DNA of 64,000 nucleotides from Nocardia sp. NBC_01327 (GTDB taxonomy: Bacteria; Actinomycetota; Actinomycetes; Mycobacteriales; Mycobacteriaceae), in assembly GCF_035958815.1 (NCBI RefSeq), contig NZ_CP108383.1:7378001-7442000 (forward strand), given 5' to 3'. The notes below the pieces were generated by a model that was not told the origin of the DNA, made no database searches, and was given only the letters and a program-made list of their open reading frames with translations. The translations under genes were made by a program, and so were the position numbers. Shown in pieces: positions 17,161-26,290 of the stretch (positions are counted from its first letter, which is position 1; each line of letters opens with the position of its first letter).

Positions 17161-18039
17161 TCAGTGCTTGACTGTGACGGCCGCCCGGTCACGCACCGCG
17201 TGCTGTTCGAGGAACGGGATCACCACCGCGGCAATCCGATCCGGGAATTGAGCGTGCGGATAGTGCCCGCCGTTGTCGACCATCACGACCCGGCCCACAC
17301 CGTCGGGCATGGCGGCCACGATCGCATTCGCCTCGGCCTCGGGATCGGCCCAATCCGGCTCCCCCGAACCCATGATCACCAGTGCGGGACAGCGGACCTC
17401 CGCCAGCCGGGCCTGCGCATCCGCGGGGGTGGTCTGCTGGGTTTTCATGAATTCCGCCCAGCGCCCGGGCTGCCGCAGAATGTTCTCGAGTCCGGCGAGG
17501 TATTCGTCGAAGTCGGCGGGCTTGGTGGGATAGGCGACGTCCAGATACCGCCGCCACCAGGTCAGCGAATTCAGCATTGCGGTGAGCGCGAGGCGGACCA
17601 TGCCGCGGCGATACCGGCGGCGGGTGAAAAGCGCTCCGATAGACACACTCTGGGTAAGGGTGAACGGTTCGATCTCGACGATCGCGGTCACCAACTCCGG
17701 AGCCTGCGCCGCGGCGATCGTCGCCGAGCCACCCGACAGCGAATGCCCGAGTATCACCGCCGGACCGCCGAAGTGCCGGATCACACCCAGCAGATCCTCC
17801 GCCACATCGGTACGGCTGATGGCGGCCTTCCCGGTCACCGACGGCCAGTCGAGACTGGACTCCCCGTGCCCGCGCATATCCACATTGACCACCCGGTAGC
17901 CCGCGGCGACCAGCGGCCCGACGAGGTGGCGGAAATCGTGCCGCACGGTGCCCATACCGTGCGAGAGCACCACCAGCGGCCCGTCTCCCGCCACATCGCA
18001 GGCGAGCCGTCCGTGCTCGAGCGTCACATACTCGGTCAT
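17161..18039 (-). CDS. alpha/beta hydrolase
   Basis: 292 residues with a full alpha/beta-hydrolase core: oxyanion region VVLSHGMGT, strand VNVDMRGHGESS, nucleophile elbow GHSLSGG (Ser near 99), an acidic residue in GSGEPDWADPE and the final His in GGHYPHAQFP. No signal peptide, so it is cytosolic. AAGGAA precedes the ATG by 7 bases. It leads a two-gene operon with the GlxA-type regulator. Substrate unknown; esterase, lactonase or haloperoxidase-like activities are all possible. Confidence 0.85.
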   Translation of the reverse strand: MTEYVTLEHGRLACDVAGDGPLVVLSHGMGTVRHDFRHLVGPLVAAGYRVVNVDMRGHGESSLDWPSVTGKAAISRTDVAEDLLGVIRHFGGPAVILGHSLSGGSATIAAAQAPELVTAIVEIEPFTLTQSVSIGALFTRRRYRRGMVRLALTAMLNSLTWWRRYLDVAYPTKPADFDEYLAGLENILRQPGRWAEFMKTQQTTPADAQARLAEVRCPALVIMGSGEPDWADPEAEANAIVAAMPDGVGRVVMVDNGGHYPHAQFPDRIAAVVIPFLEQHAVRDRAAVTVKH

Positions 18040-18341
18040 TGTCGTTTCCTTCCAGCGGAATCATCCGGTGGCCGCTGCTGCGACCTGCTGAAAGTGAACG
18101 CCGGAAACCCGATTCGGCCGATACCGAAGGCTGGAACGGTCAGTCGCACGGCCGATTTCGTCAGGCACTGACCGAGGTCGCCACGAAACCGGCAATCTCC
18201 CAGCAGGACCCGCGCACGCCGGAATTCCCGACAACTCGGACGCGTACCAGATTATGCCGACCCACGGCGCCGGCCATGCGCAATACTGTGCCGCAGTGCG
18301 CCGGCTCCCGGCCGGTGGACGCGATGCGAAAGGAGTCCGAG

Positions 18342-19193
18342 TTGGCAATCCTTGGTGCACTTTTGGTGATTGTGAGTATGTTCGCTTTCGTAGTCGGGTT
18401 CATCGCACTGTTTCAGGGTCATATAAAAACGTTCCGCATCAATGATAAGAAGGCAGCGGTCGCGCTCCTGGTAGTCGCTTCGCTGATGTTCATCGGCGCG
18501 GTGATCATGCTGCCCTCCAGCCGATCGCCCTCCACCGCTTCGACAACCGCGGATGCTCAGCAGACAACGAGCCCGGACACCGTGCCCGCATCGAGTCAGA
18601 CAACCTCCGACCCGGCGACCTCGATCTCCCCTCCGGCGCCGAATGCGGTTCGCGGAATTCTGAGCCCGGTCGACTATTGGCGGCAGACCTTCGCCCCCGA
18701 CACCTCGAATGACTGTGTGGCAGAGGGCGAGAACCAGCTGAACTCGCAGGACGCCTGGCGATTGCCGGGAGCCGCTCTCGCCTGCGCCCAGGATCCGATC
18801 GCCCCGATCGCGAACGCGTGGAACGGGTCGATAGTCAACGCCGACCTCTACTTCAACCCGCATCAGGATGCCGCGGGAGCGCTGGCGGCCGCCACCGCAC
18901 TCCTGCCCGCCGATATTCAGCAGATCGGCGCCTACGACGGCGTCGATACCAGCGGCGCGTATCCGAACGGCTCGTGCCATACGGTCGTCTACCACTCCGA
19001 CGCGGCCGCCGCCGCAGTCCGCCAGACCCAGCCGACGTGGACCGATCCCGACAAGGTCTCGATCACCCTGTACACCGGAAACACCACTCCGGCAGACGGT
19101 TCCGACAGCACCTACGCGCCGGCCGATATCCACCTCGCCATGGTGGGCATCGGCGGCGAGAACCGCGGCGCGGACGGCACCGTGCACTGCTGA
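18342..19193 (+). CDS. hypothetical membrane protein with exported domain
   Basis: 283 residues from TTG 18342, preceded by AAGGAG at 6 bases; ATG 18324 is an alternative, and the frame is open to 18039. Two hydrophobic helices (about residues 3-26 and 38-57) are followed by a Ser/Thr/Pro-rich linker of about 50 residues and a 190-residue domain with several cysteines (NDCVAEGENQ, ALACAQDP, NGSCHTVVYH, last residue Cys). The extracytoplasmic domain resembles uncharacterised secreted actinobacterial proteins. It converges on the beta-helix gene with a 1-base gap. Function unknown. Confidence 0.7.
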   Translation: MAILGALLVIVSMFAFVVGFIALFQGHIKTFRINDKKAAVALLVVASLMFIGAVIMLPSSRSPSTASTTADAQQTTSPDTVPASSQTTSDPATSISPPAPNAVRGILSPVDYWRQTFAPDTSNDCVAEGENQLNSQDAWRLPGAALACAQDPIAPIANAWNGSIVNADLYFNPHQDAAGALAAATALLPADIQQIGAYDGVDTSGAYPNGSCHTVVYHSDAAAAAVRQTQPTWTDPDKVSITLYTGNTTPADGSDSTYAPADIHLAMVGIGGENRGADGTVHC

Positions 19194-19194
19194 G

Positions 19195-20925
19195 TCAGCA
19201 ACCGGCACGCGGGGCCACCGCCAGCGGGTGACCGCTGTCGGCGGCGTCCTGCGGCCGATTCGGGCCCTCCGGGCGACCCCACCAATTACCCTGCGCGGCC
19301 AGCGACATACCGGAAACGTCGATCTGCGAATCGCCCGCGGCGAAGCAGTTCATCCCGGCACTACCCAGCGATCCGCCGCCGAAATCGAGTGCGGCACTGC
19401 CGATCGTCCCGTCCCGATTGCTTGCCCGAACCAGCGCCTGTTGCGCGGCAGCAACGGTGGTTCGCGCGACGGTCCCCTGAAGTACCGCCGTATCACCGAC
19501 ATTGGCGATATTGATGCCATTGGCGGCGGCGGAGGTGATGGAGGTGTCGTGGATATCGAAGGTCAGTGCCGCAGTGGAGGGTTCAGGGCCTTGGGGAGTG
19601 AACGCGATCAGGCCGATGCCGTCGGCGCTGCAATTCGCGAAGTCGGAGTTCGCGACACTCAGGTGAGTTCGGCCGGCGCGACCGAAATTTGTTGTGACCA
19701 GGCATGTTCCGAGGTTCGCCGGGACGATCGGATTGAGCGCGGCACCCGGGAACAATGAGTTGCGCACTCCGACATGATCCAGACTCAGAGACTGGCGGGC
19801 GCCGCCGGTGCTGAGGTTGTAATTCTCGATGACGTCACCGGTGACCGTATCGAAATCGCTGTCGCTGACCGTGACTTCGCTGTCGGGCGTACCACTGGTG
19901 GTGACGTATTCCAGCCCGTTGGCCGAGAAATGCCCGCCGCCATTGCGGAATCGATTGCCGGTGACGGTGACTCGCAGACGAGACTGCCCGAGCGGGTTGA
20001 TGAACACCCCCTCGCTGTCGGCGAGAAGGTTGAGCGGTGACGTCGCCGGGGAGGCGATATCGGTTTGTGAATTGCCGTCGAGCGCCGCGGTCAGATCCGC
20101 CGAATCCGCGGCCTGTATGCCGATCGCGAGCACCGACAGCTTCGCCAGCCCAAGGTTGATGTCGCGCAGCGCATTCCCGCTCACCTGCGCGGTCACCCTG
20201 CTCGTCCCGGTGGCGCGCACGTCGATGCCGTCGCCGCAGGCGGTGTCGTGGACGGTGTTGTTCTCGATCCGCACCGCACCCTGCGCCGTCGAGAAGTCGG
20301 TCATGATGGCCGCCCAGCCATTGTTCAGCGTGATGAAATCGGGCAGCGGCGGCGCCGTCACCCCGACCGCGATCGACGGCGGCAGCGTGAACGGTCCGAT
20401 CAGGAAGCCGTCCGCACAATGCTGATTCGTGGCGGCCACATCATTACCGGCGATCACCGAATCGACGGCGTCCGCACCGTAGATACCGCCGCGCAGCGCA
20501 CCGGTGATGACAAGATTGCGCACCTCGCTGCCCCGGGCCAGTTCGACCGCATCACCGTTCCCGGCGGTGGTGGTATTGGTCAGCCGAGGTAGGGCGGCCC
20601 CGGGCGCGCTACCCTGCACCGAGGGACCACCGCCGATGAGCTTCTGCCCGGGTTTCAAGACGATCCCGCCATCGAGCGGCGGCACATTCGCCGCCGCCGG
20701 CAGCACCAGAATGGTGTCATCCGCACCCGCGGCGGCCGATACCGCGGCCAGCGAGTCGAACGGGGCGTCCATACTGCCGACGCCGCCCGCGGCCGCACCC
20801 GCCTCGACATACCAGGTAGTTGTAGTGTCCTGCGCCACCGCAGGTTCCATCGATATCGCGCCACACGCCGAGACGGTGACCGCAACGACCGACGCGGCGC
20901 GCAGGACGCGACTCCTGGTGTGCAT
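19195..20925 (-). CDS. secreted right-handed beta-helix protein
   Basis: 576 residues from ATG 20925, preceded by GGAG at 6 bases. A signal peptide with a positively charged start and a hydrophobic core ends near PAVAQD. The body is built of repeated short strands with N-rich turns (GNDVAATN, IENNTVHD, VSGNALRD, VTGNRFRN, VSDSDFDT), the pattern of parallel beta-helix proteins (PbH1 repeats). A few cysteines and a final Cys are present. Such folds often bind or cleave polysaccharide, but no catalytic set can be named. It is the last gene of a run with two secreted hydrolase-like genes, 59 bases downstream of the second. Confidence 0.78.
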   Translation of the reverse strand: MHTRSRVLRAASVVAVTVSACGAISMEPAVAQDTTTTWYVEAGAAAGGVGSMDAPFDSLAAVSAAAGADDTILVLPAAANVPPLDGGIVLKPGQKLIGGGPSVQGSAPGAALPRLTNTTTAGNGDAVELARGSEVRNLVITGALRGGIYGADAVDSVIAGNDVAATNQHCADGFLIGPFTLPPSIAVGVTAPPLPDFITLNNGWAAIMTDFSTAQGAVRIENNTVHDTACGDGIDVRATGTSRVTAQVSGNALRDINLGLAKLSVLAIGIQAADSADLTAALDGNSQTDIASPATSPLNLLADSEGVFINPLGQSRLRVTVTGNRFRNGGGHFSANGLEYVTTSGTPDSEVTVSDSDFDTVTGDVIENYNLSTGGARQSLSLDHVGVRNSLFPGAALNPIVPANLGTCLVTTNFGRAGRTHLSVANSDFANCSADGIGLIAFTPQGPEPSTAALTFDIHDTSITSAAANGINIANVGDTAVLQGTVARTTVAAAQQALVRASNRDGTIGSAALDFGGGSLGSAGMNCFAAGDSQIDVSGMSLAAQGNWWGRPEGPNRPQDAADSGHPLAVAPRAGC

Positions 20926-20984
20926 CAATTACTCCATCGAGGATGAGGGTGAAGAGTCCGGGCTGTACGGCGGCGCACCATAAT

Positions 20985-22805
20985 TCAGCTTGCAGGCTGG
21001 GTCATGAACGCGGCGATATACGAGCTCGCGGGCTCCGGGAGACCGTTGTTCTGCTTCTCGGCCGCGGTGACGACGTCGTAATGCCGGTATCCCGGAATGT
21101 ATTTCGCGTTGTACGGGAGCAGACCGCCGAACCCGGCATTCTGGACCGGAGAGTCCCCCGACAGAAGCGTCAGATTCCGGCGTCCGGCGGGAGTGCTCTG
21201 CCAGCGGTCACCGTGCAGCAGGAAGTTCAGGATGCCGCCGGAGCGGTACTGCAGGTTGGCGAGATCACCGTCCCGGCCCAGGCCGAGGGCGAAGACCATA
21301 TCGGTGATCAGCCGGAACGAGGTGTACTCCTCGAAGTAGCTCGCCGGCTGCCATCCGGGATTCATCGCGTGCGCGAATTGCCGGACGTCGGTGACCTCGT
21401 GATCGCGGTCGGTCGGCGGACCCTGACCGATGCCGGGCGCATCGATGCCGGAGGGCCAGACCTGATCGTAATTGCGCCACCCGCACAGCTGATCGTGGGA
21501 GGCGGGCGTGTAGTTCTGCCCGTAGCCGACCCGCAACGGGATGACGAACAGCGTCGGACCCAGAATCGGCACGGACGCAAGGCCGTTCGGAATGGGATAG
21601 GTCTTTCCGGCCACCGGGCAGTCGTAGAAACCGAGACCGGCCTGAAGGACGTACTCGGCCGAGTTCTGATCGAAATCCATTGCCAGAGCGGCGGTATTCG
21701 TCAGCCGGAAGTCGCTCGGCAGATTGGCTCCGGTGAACAGGTCCAGATAGTCCTTGCCGTAGAACGCACGCATCCACGGCTCGGTGCGCAGATCACGCGG
21801 AATCAGGGTCTTCAGATCGCTTTCCGCATCCGGCTGCTGATCGGCGGCCATCGCGGCCACCTCGTAGGCGTGCAGCACCTCCGAGGCCGACAGCACCGGG
21901 AACTGCGCGACCGAAAGCCCGTCCTGCAGTAACGCATTGATCATGTTCTTCACCGCTCCGCCGGCGGCGGAGGCGAATTGGTCGAGCAGACCGGTGCCGG
22001 ACAGCCCGGCCGGATCGGTCATGGCGAAACCGTCCTCCGGAATGATCCCGCCGCCGCACAGATTGAATCCGGCGTAGTCGGCGGCGGCCGGATCACCCGC
22101 GAAGTTCCAGGCCATCATCGGCCCGGTCAGGAAGGCGCCCAAAGAGTGCCCGCCACAGAACATCTTGGTCCGCTGTCCCGAATCGGGCAGCAGATGTTCG
22201 ATGACAGCCCGCCAGTCATCGAGCACCAGTGAGAGCCCGTACTCGCCGAGAAACGCCAGATCCTGTGGCGTCTGATAGCGGTAGGTCTGCCCGTTCACCG
22301 GCTTGTCGTGGAAGTAGTAGTCGGCGGCGACCCGGTAGTCGCCCGCCTCCTGCGCGGCCTGCCAGCCGGTGCGGTCCTCGGCACAGCTGCTGCGCCGGAC
22401 CAGCGCGATGTATTCGACGTGCTTGCCCTGGGCGGCGGCCTTGCGCACCACCTGCGGTCCCTGAATATCGAGATTCGCTGCGCTGGAGAAGGTTCCGGGC
22501 TGCATGGTCAGCACCGCATCGGCGTCCGAGGTGGCCGCCGGTCCCGTCGCGGACCGGTATCGCACATAGGAGATCCAGTCACAGGCCTCCGGATGAGCCA
22601 TGGTGGAGAACGGGCTCGGATAGTGCAGGCGGACATATGTGGCCTGCACATCGTCGCCGAGACCGGGATCGCCGGTGATCGGCGTGACAATCTCCTGATC
22701 GGGAACCCCGAGCCGAGCGGGCTCGGCCGAGGCGAGCGGCACCACCGCTGCGGCGATTCCGGCAAGTGCTGCGACGAACAGACTTCCGGTCCGGCGCGCG
22801 ATCAT
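20985..22805 (-). CDS. secreted alpha/beta-hydrolase-like protein (paralogue 1)
   Basis: 606 residues with a signal peptide (MIARRTGSLFVAALAG... ending LASAEP). The nucleophile elbow is FCGGHSLGAF near residue 220. The pattern ACDWISYVRYRSATGP, then VEYIALVRRSSCAEDR and ADYYFHDKPVNGQTY, is shared with the upstream paralogue. Conserved Cys pairs suggest disulphides outside the cell. The start ATG overlaps the upstream stop (ATGA, 22802-22805), so translation is coupled. Likely an exported esterase or lipase; the acidic and histidine members of the triad were not placed with confidence. Confidence 0.78.
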   Translation of the reverse strand: MIARRTGSLFVAALAGIAAAVVPLASAEPARLGVPDQEIVTPITGDPGLGDDVQATYVRLHYPSPFSTMAHPEACDWISYVRYRSATGPAATSDADAVLTMQPGTFSSAANLDIQGPQVVRKAAAQGKHVEYIALVRRSSCAEDRTGWQAAQEAGDYRVAADYYFHDKPVNGQTYRYQTPQDLAFLGEYGLSLVLDDWRAVIEHLLPDSGQRTKMFCGGHSLGAFLTGPMMAWNFAGDPAAADYAGFNLCGGGIIPEDGFAMTDPAGLSGTGLLDQFASAAGGAVKNMINALLQDGLSVAQFPVLSASEVLHAYEVAAMAADQQPDAESDLKTLIPRDLRTEPWMRAFYGKDYLDLFTGANLPSDFRLTNTAALAMDFDQNSAEYVLQAGLGFYDCPVAGKTYPIPNGLASVPILGPTLFVIPLRVGYGQNYTPASHDQLCGWRNYDQVWPSGIDAPGIGQGPPTDRDHEVTDVRQFAHAMNPGWQPASYFEEYTSFRLITDMVFALGLGRDGDLANLQYRSGGILNFLLHGDRWQSTPAGRRNLTLLSGDSPVQNAGFGGLLPYNAKYIPGYRHYDVVTAAEKQNNGLPEPASSYIAAFMTQPAS

Positions 22806-24568
22806 CCGAGGCTCCCGACGAACTGCGCCAGCTGCTGACCGCTGTAGTCCGGCTGACCGTCGTTCTGAATCGCCGCGGCGCCGATCGTATCGATGTGGTC
22901 ATAGCCGGGCAGCGTCACCACACGGGCCGAAGCCGGTGGCGGGAACAGGGTTCCGGCGCTGGCCTGCACCGGGCTGTCGCCCGCGAAGGCCACGAAATTC
23001 GGTTTGGTGCGGCTCATACCGTGATATTTCAAACCGGCCATCTCACCACTGCGCGCGCCACCGTAGCCCGCGCCGATATCGACGACCAGCCGCAGCGGAA
23101 AGTAGGTCTCCCAGTAGGCATTCGGCGACCCGGTCGCCAATTGCCGTGCGGCATCGCGAATGTCGGCGACCTCGTGCCCGGGGCTGGTGAAGGGCACGCC
23201 GCGCACATCGTCGTAGTTCCGCCAGGTGTACAGCGCCGTCCGATCGGTCGGCGCGACCCGGGTCTGATTTCCGGCGCTGATCCGCAGATAGCTGCCCAGC
23301 AGCGGCAATTGGGTGAGCTCGCCCGGATTCGGGAAACTCTTGTCCTGCACCGGCCCACCGGCCAGCGCGCCCACCCCCTGCTGGAACAGCGCGAAATTCG
23401 TCGAGTTGTTGTCGATCAGCACGCCGAGCAGGGCGGTATTGGTGAAGCGGTAGTCGCGGATGGATCCGCTGCCGTCGGCCCCATTGGTCGTGAACGCCGC
23501 CCAGGTCGGCGCGAAGAGGTAGTTCAGCGTCGCATCGATATCGAAATCGTGGGGCAGGTGCGCCAATAGCTGACTCTCACCGTCCGGATCGAGATGCGCC
23601 GCCAATCCGGCCAGCCGCAGCAGCAGGAAGGCCTTGGTGCCCAGCATCGGCGCCGGGCCGAAGATGCGAGGCATCACCCCCGCGCGAAATCCCGCCTGCA
23701 CCACGCCATCCGTGGGCCCGACAATGGCATCGGTGAGGGCGTGCAGCACCGGGGTGTTCTGGATCGCCACCGGATCCGAGGAGATCATCGAATCCTGGGC
23801 GGCGAAGGCGGCGCACTGGTCCGCACCTGATGCGCCGTCGAAATCCCAGTCCGAGAAGAATCCGGTGACCAGCCCGCCGAGCGAGATGCCGGTGCAGACG
23901 AACTTCTGCTGGCGGCGCGCCTGATCGGGAATCTCGTGCAGCATGATCTCGTACTGATCGCGCACGACCCGCTCCAGGCCCATGAAGTCCAGCACCGGCA
24001 GATCAGCGGAGGTCTTGAACCCCGGAAAGGTGTGCCCGTCAATCGGTTTGCCGTTGAAGTAGTAGTCGGCGGCATCGAGATAATTGCCGGTCTGCAATGC
24101 GTAATCGAAGCCCGCCATTTCATCCAGGCAGGCACTGCGGCGCGCCAGCGCCCAGAATTCGATCTTCTGCCCCGTCGACCGCGCCGACTGCACGGTATTG
24201 AACGCGACACTGTCGGAATTGGCTGCGCCACCGCCCAATCCCTGCTGCTGGATGACAACGTGGTCGGCATCCGCGGAGTTCTCCGGACCGTCCGCGGACC
24301 GATACCGCAGGAAACCCACCCGGTCACAGGCGGCCGGATGCGCCGGCGCGTCGGCGGGCAGCGGCAGCGCGAAACTGACGTACGACACCACAATTCCATT
24401 GCGCGCCGACAGCTGCTGCTCCTGCCGATCCGACGCCGCGCTCTCCGGGGCCGCGGCCGCCGGACCCACGCTGGTGAAGGTCGTCGCAACAAGGGTGGCA
24501 AGCGCGAGCACGCCGATCCAGCGCCGCCGCACGGCGGCGCGGTTCATCGAAAGAACAACGGTGTTCAT
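22802..24568 (-). CDS. secreted alpha/beta-hydrolase-like protein (paralogue 2)
   Basis: 588 residues from ATG 24568 (ATG 24547 also possible; the frame is open to a TTG at 24643). A basic start RAAVRRRW precedes a hydrophobic stretch ending GPAAAAPE, a signal peptide. It matches the downstream gene along its whole length: ACDRVGFLRYRSADGP, EFWALARRSACLDEM, ADYYFNGKPIDGHT, and the elbow VCTGISLGGLV, where Ile replaces the usual His of GHSLG. First of three exported-protein genes on this strand; it overlaps the next by 4 bases. Confidence 0.76.
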   Translation of the reverse strand: MNTVVLSMNRAAVRRRWIGVLALATLVATTFTSVGPAAAAPESAASDRQEQQLSARNGIVVSYVSFALPLPADAPAHPAACDRVGFLRYRSADGPENSADADHVVIQQQGLGGGAANSDSVAFNTVQSARSTGQKIEFWALARRSACLDEMAGFDYALQTGNYLDAADYYFNGKPIDGHTFPGFKTSADLPVLDFMGLERVVRDQYEIMLHEIPDQARRQQKFVCTGISLGGLVTGFFSDWDFDGASGADQCAAFAAQDSMISSDPVAIQNTPVLHALTDAIVGPTDGVVQAGFRAGVMPRIFGPAPMLGTKAFLLLRLAGLAAHLDPDGESQLLAHLPHDFDIDATLNYLFAPTWAAFTTNGADGSGSIRDYRFTNTALLGVLIDNNSTNFALFQQGVGALAGGPVQDKSFPNPGELTQLPLLGSYLRISAGNQTRVAPTDRTALYTWRNYDDVRGVPFTSPGHEVADIRDAARQLATGSPNAYWETYFPLRLVVDIGAGYGGARSGEMAGLKYHGMSRTKPNFVAFAGDSPVQASAGTLFPPPASARVVTLPGYDHIDTIGAAAIQNDGQPDYSGQQLAQFVGSLG

Positions 24569-24670
24569 GCGGATGAACGATTCCAGTGCGGCCCGGCCAC
24601 CGGTAGCCACAAAACGACAGGAACCAGCAGGTTCGATTGGCAATATGCACAGAACCGCGGGTGCGGTCGT

Positions 24671-26290
24671 TCAGCGGAACGTCGATTTCAGGTATTCGAC
24701 AACCTCGGATTCGTGGGCCGCGCGCTGCGCGAATCCGAGATAGCCGTCGGGCCGAATGACGAACACCGAGCGGTCCCGCGCCCGATAGGCACGGGCGAAA
24801 TCGCCCGCGCTATCGCGGATGAGCGGCAGAATCGTCTCGGCGACATCGGCTTTCGGATCGGCGAGGAGATATGCGTCGAGATGACCGTGTGCGGCGGCGA
24901 CCGCGACCTCGGCGAGCCGCTCCACTTCGCGCAGTACGGGCCCGGTGGTGGTGTCGTCCGCGTAGAGCAGGATCGTGTGATCGATCCGCCCGAGGAGCGA
25001 GAACAAACGCAGGTCGAAGGTGACGGCGTCACGGGTGAGGCCACGGGCATCGGGCGCGCGGGTTCCTGCCCGGGGCCGCAACTGCCCCGCATCGGCCCCC
25101 GCGACGATCGGGCTGTCCCCGTAATCGATCAGCAGCTGGGCTTCGCGCCGGATCACATAGTCCGGATCCGCCGAATCCGCGCCGATGCCCTCCCGGGCGC
25201 TGCGCACGGTGCGGCCGACCACCTCTTCGCCGACGGGTCTGCGTTCGGCGTCATAACTGGCGGTCAGGCCCGGGGCCGCGACGCCTGCCACGGCGAGCGC
25301 GAGCTTCCACGCGAGATTGTGCGCATCCTGGATCCCGGTATTCATGCCCTGCGCACCGGTCGGCGGATGAATGTGCGCGGCATCGCCGGCGACGAAAACC
25401 GCACCGCGACTGTAGGAATCGACGATGCGGTGACTGACCCGGAACACCGACGACCACCGCAGCTGCGATGCGCGCGCCGGTTCGGGGGCGAGCCTGTCCA
25501 GCACGGCTTGCAGATGCGCCAGTTTCGGCTGCGGCCCGGATTCGAAGCCGTGCTCGATGGCGTCGCTGCTCGCCGCCGGAGCGCTCGCGAGTTCCGGGGG
25601 CACCAGCATCGAGACGCGGTACCGGCGCCTGCCCGGCAGCGGAATGCACACCAGCAGATCGTCGGTGACGCCGTCGGTCTGATGTGTCGAACGCACGCCG
25701 TACCCGTGCGGCAGCGACCAGTCCAGTTCGACATCGCCGAGCATGTACTGCTCGGCGAACGCCGCGCCCTCGAAGGTCAGGCCGAGTCCCTTGCGGACCG
25801 TGCTGTGGGCGCCGTCGCAGCCGACCAGATAGCGGGCCCGGACCGTTTCTTCGCCGTCGGCGCGCGACAGCACCGCGCGGACGCCGTCCTCGTCCTGCTC
25901 GAATCCGGTCACTCGGGCGCCACGTTCGATCGTCGTCCCCAGTGCGGTCAGCCGTTCCCGCAGGATCCGCTCGGTCGCGTATTGGGGCAGCCCGACGAAT
26001 TCGAACGGCACGTCCGGAGGCAGCGCCAGGTCGAACCGCCCGGTCTCCGCGCCATTGACGTAGAGAATTTGACCGCGCAACTGAATCGCCGCGTCCAGCA
26101 CCTGGCGCAGCACACCCATTCCCTCGAATATCTCGAGCGTACGGGGTTGAATACCAACGGCTTTCGCATACTGCGGGGACTGGAGCAGCGGATCCACAAT
26201 GCGGCACGCAACTCCGCGGCGGCGCAATTCGATCGCGGTGGTGAGGCCGATCGGACCGGCTCCCGCGATGAGTACCTCGGTGTCGGTCAT
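24671..26290 (-). CDS. FAD-dependent aromatic hydroxylase (PheA/TfdB family)
   Basis: 539 residues of a class A flavoprotein monooxygenase: GAGPIG at residues 10-15, then the DG motif CDGAHSTVRKGL, and GDAAHIHPPTGAQGMN for FAD ribityl binding. A C-terminal thioredoxin-like domain ends in VFVIRPDGYLGFAQRA. It hydroxylates phenolic or polyketide rings with NAD(P)H and O2. Its start overlaps the stop of the serine hydrolase gene by 4 bases. The pairing suggests detoxification (for example rifampicin-type modification) or a tailoring step, but the substrate is unknown. Confidence 0.88.
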   Translation of the reverse strand: MTDTEVLIAGAGPIGLTTAIELRRRGVACRIVDPLLQSPQYAKAVGIQPRTLEIFEGMGVLRQVLDAAIQLRGQILYVNGAETGRFDLALPPDVPFEFVGLPQYATERILRERLTALGTTIERGARVTGFEQDEDGVRAVLSRADGEETVRARYLVGCDGAHSTVRKGLGLTFEGAAFAEQYMLGDVELDWSLPHGYGVRSTHQTDGVTDDLLVCIPLPGRRRYRVSMLVPPELASAPAASSDAIEHGFESGPQPKLAHLQAVLDRLAPEPARASQLRWSSVFRVSHRIVDSYSRGAVFVAGDAAHIHPPTGAQGMNTGIQDAHNLAWKLALAVAGVAAPGLTASYDAERRPVGEEVVGRTVRSAREGIGADSADPDYVIRREAQLLIDYGDSPIVAGADAGQLRPRAGTRAPDARGLTRDAVTFDLRLFSLLGRIDHTILLYADDTTTGPVLREVERLAEVAVAAAHGHLDAYLLADPKADVAETILPLIRDSAGDFARAYRARDRSVFVIRPDGYLGFAQRAAHESEVVEYLKSTFR

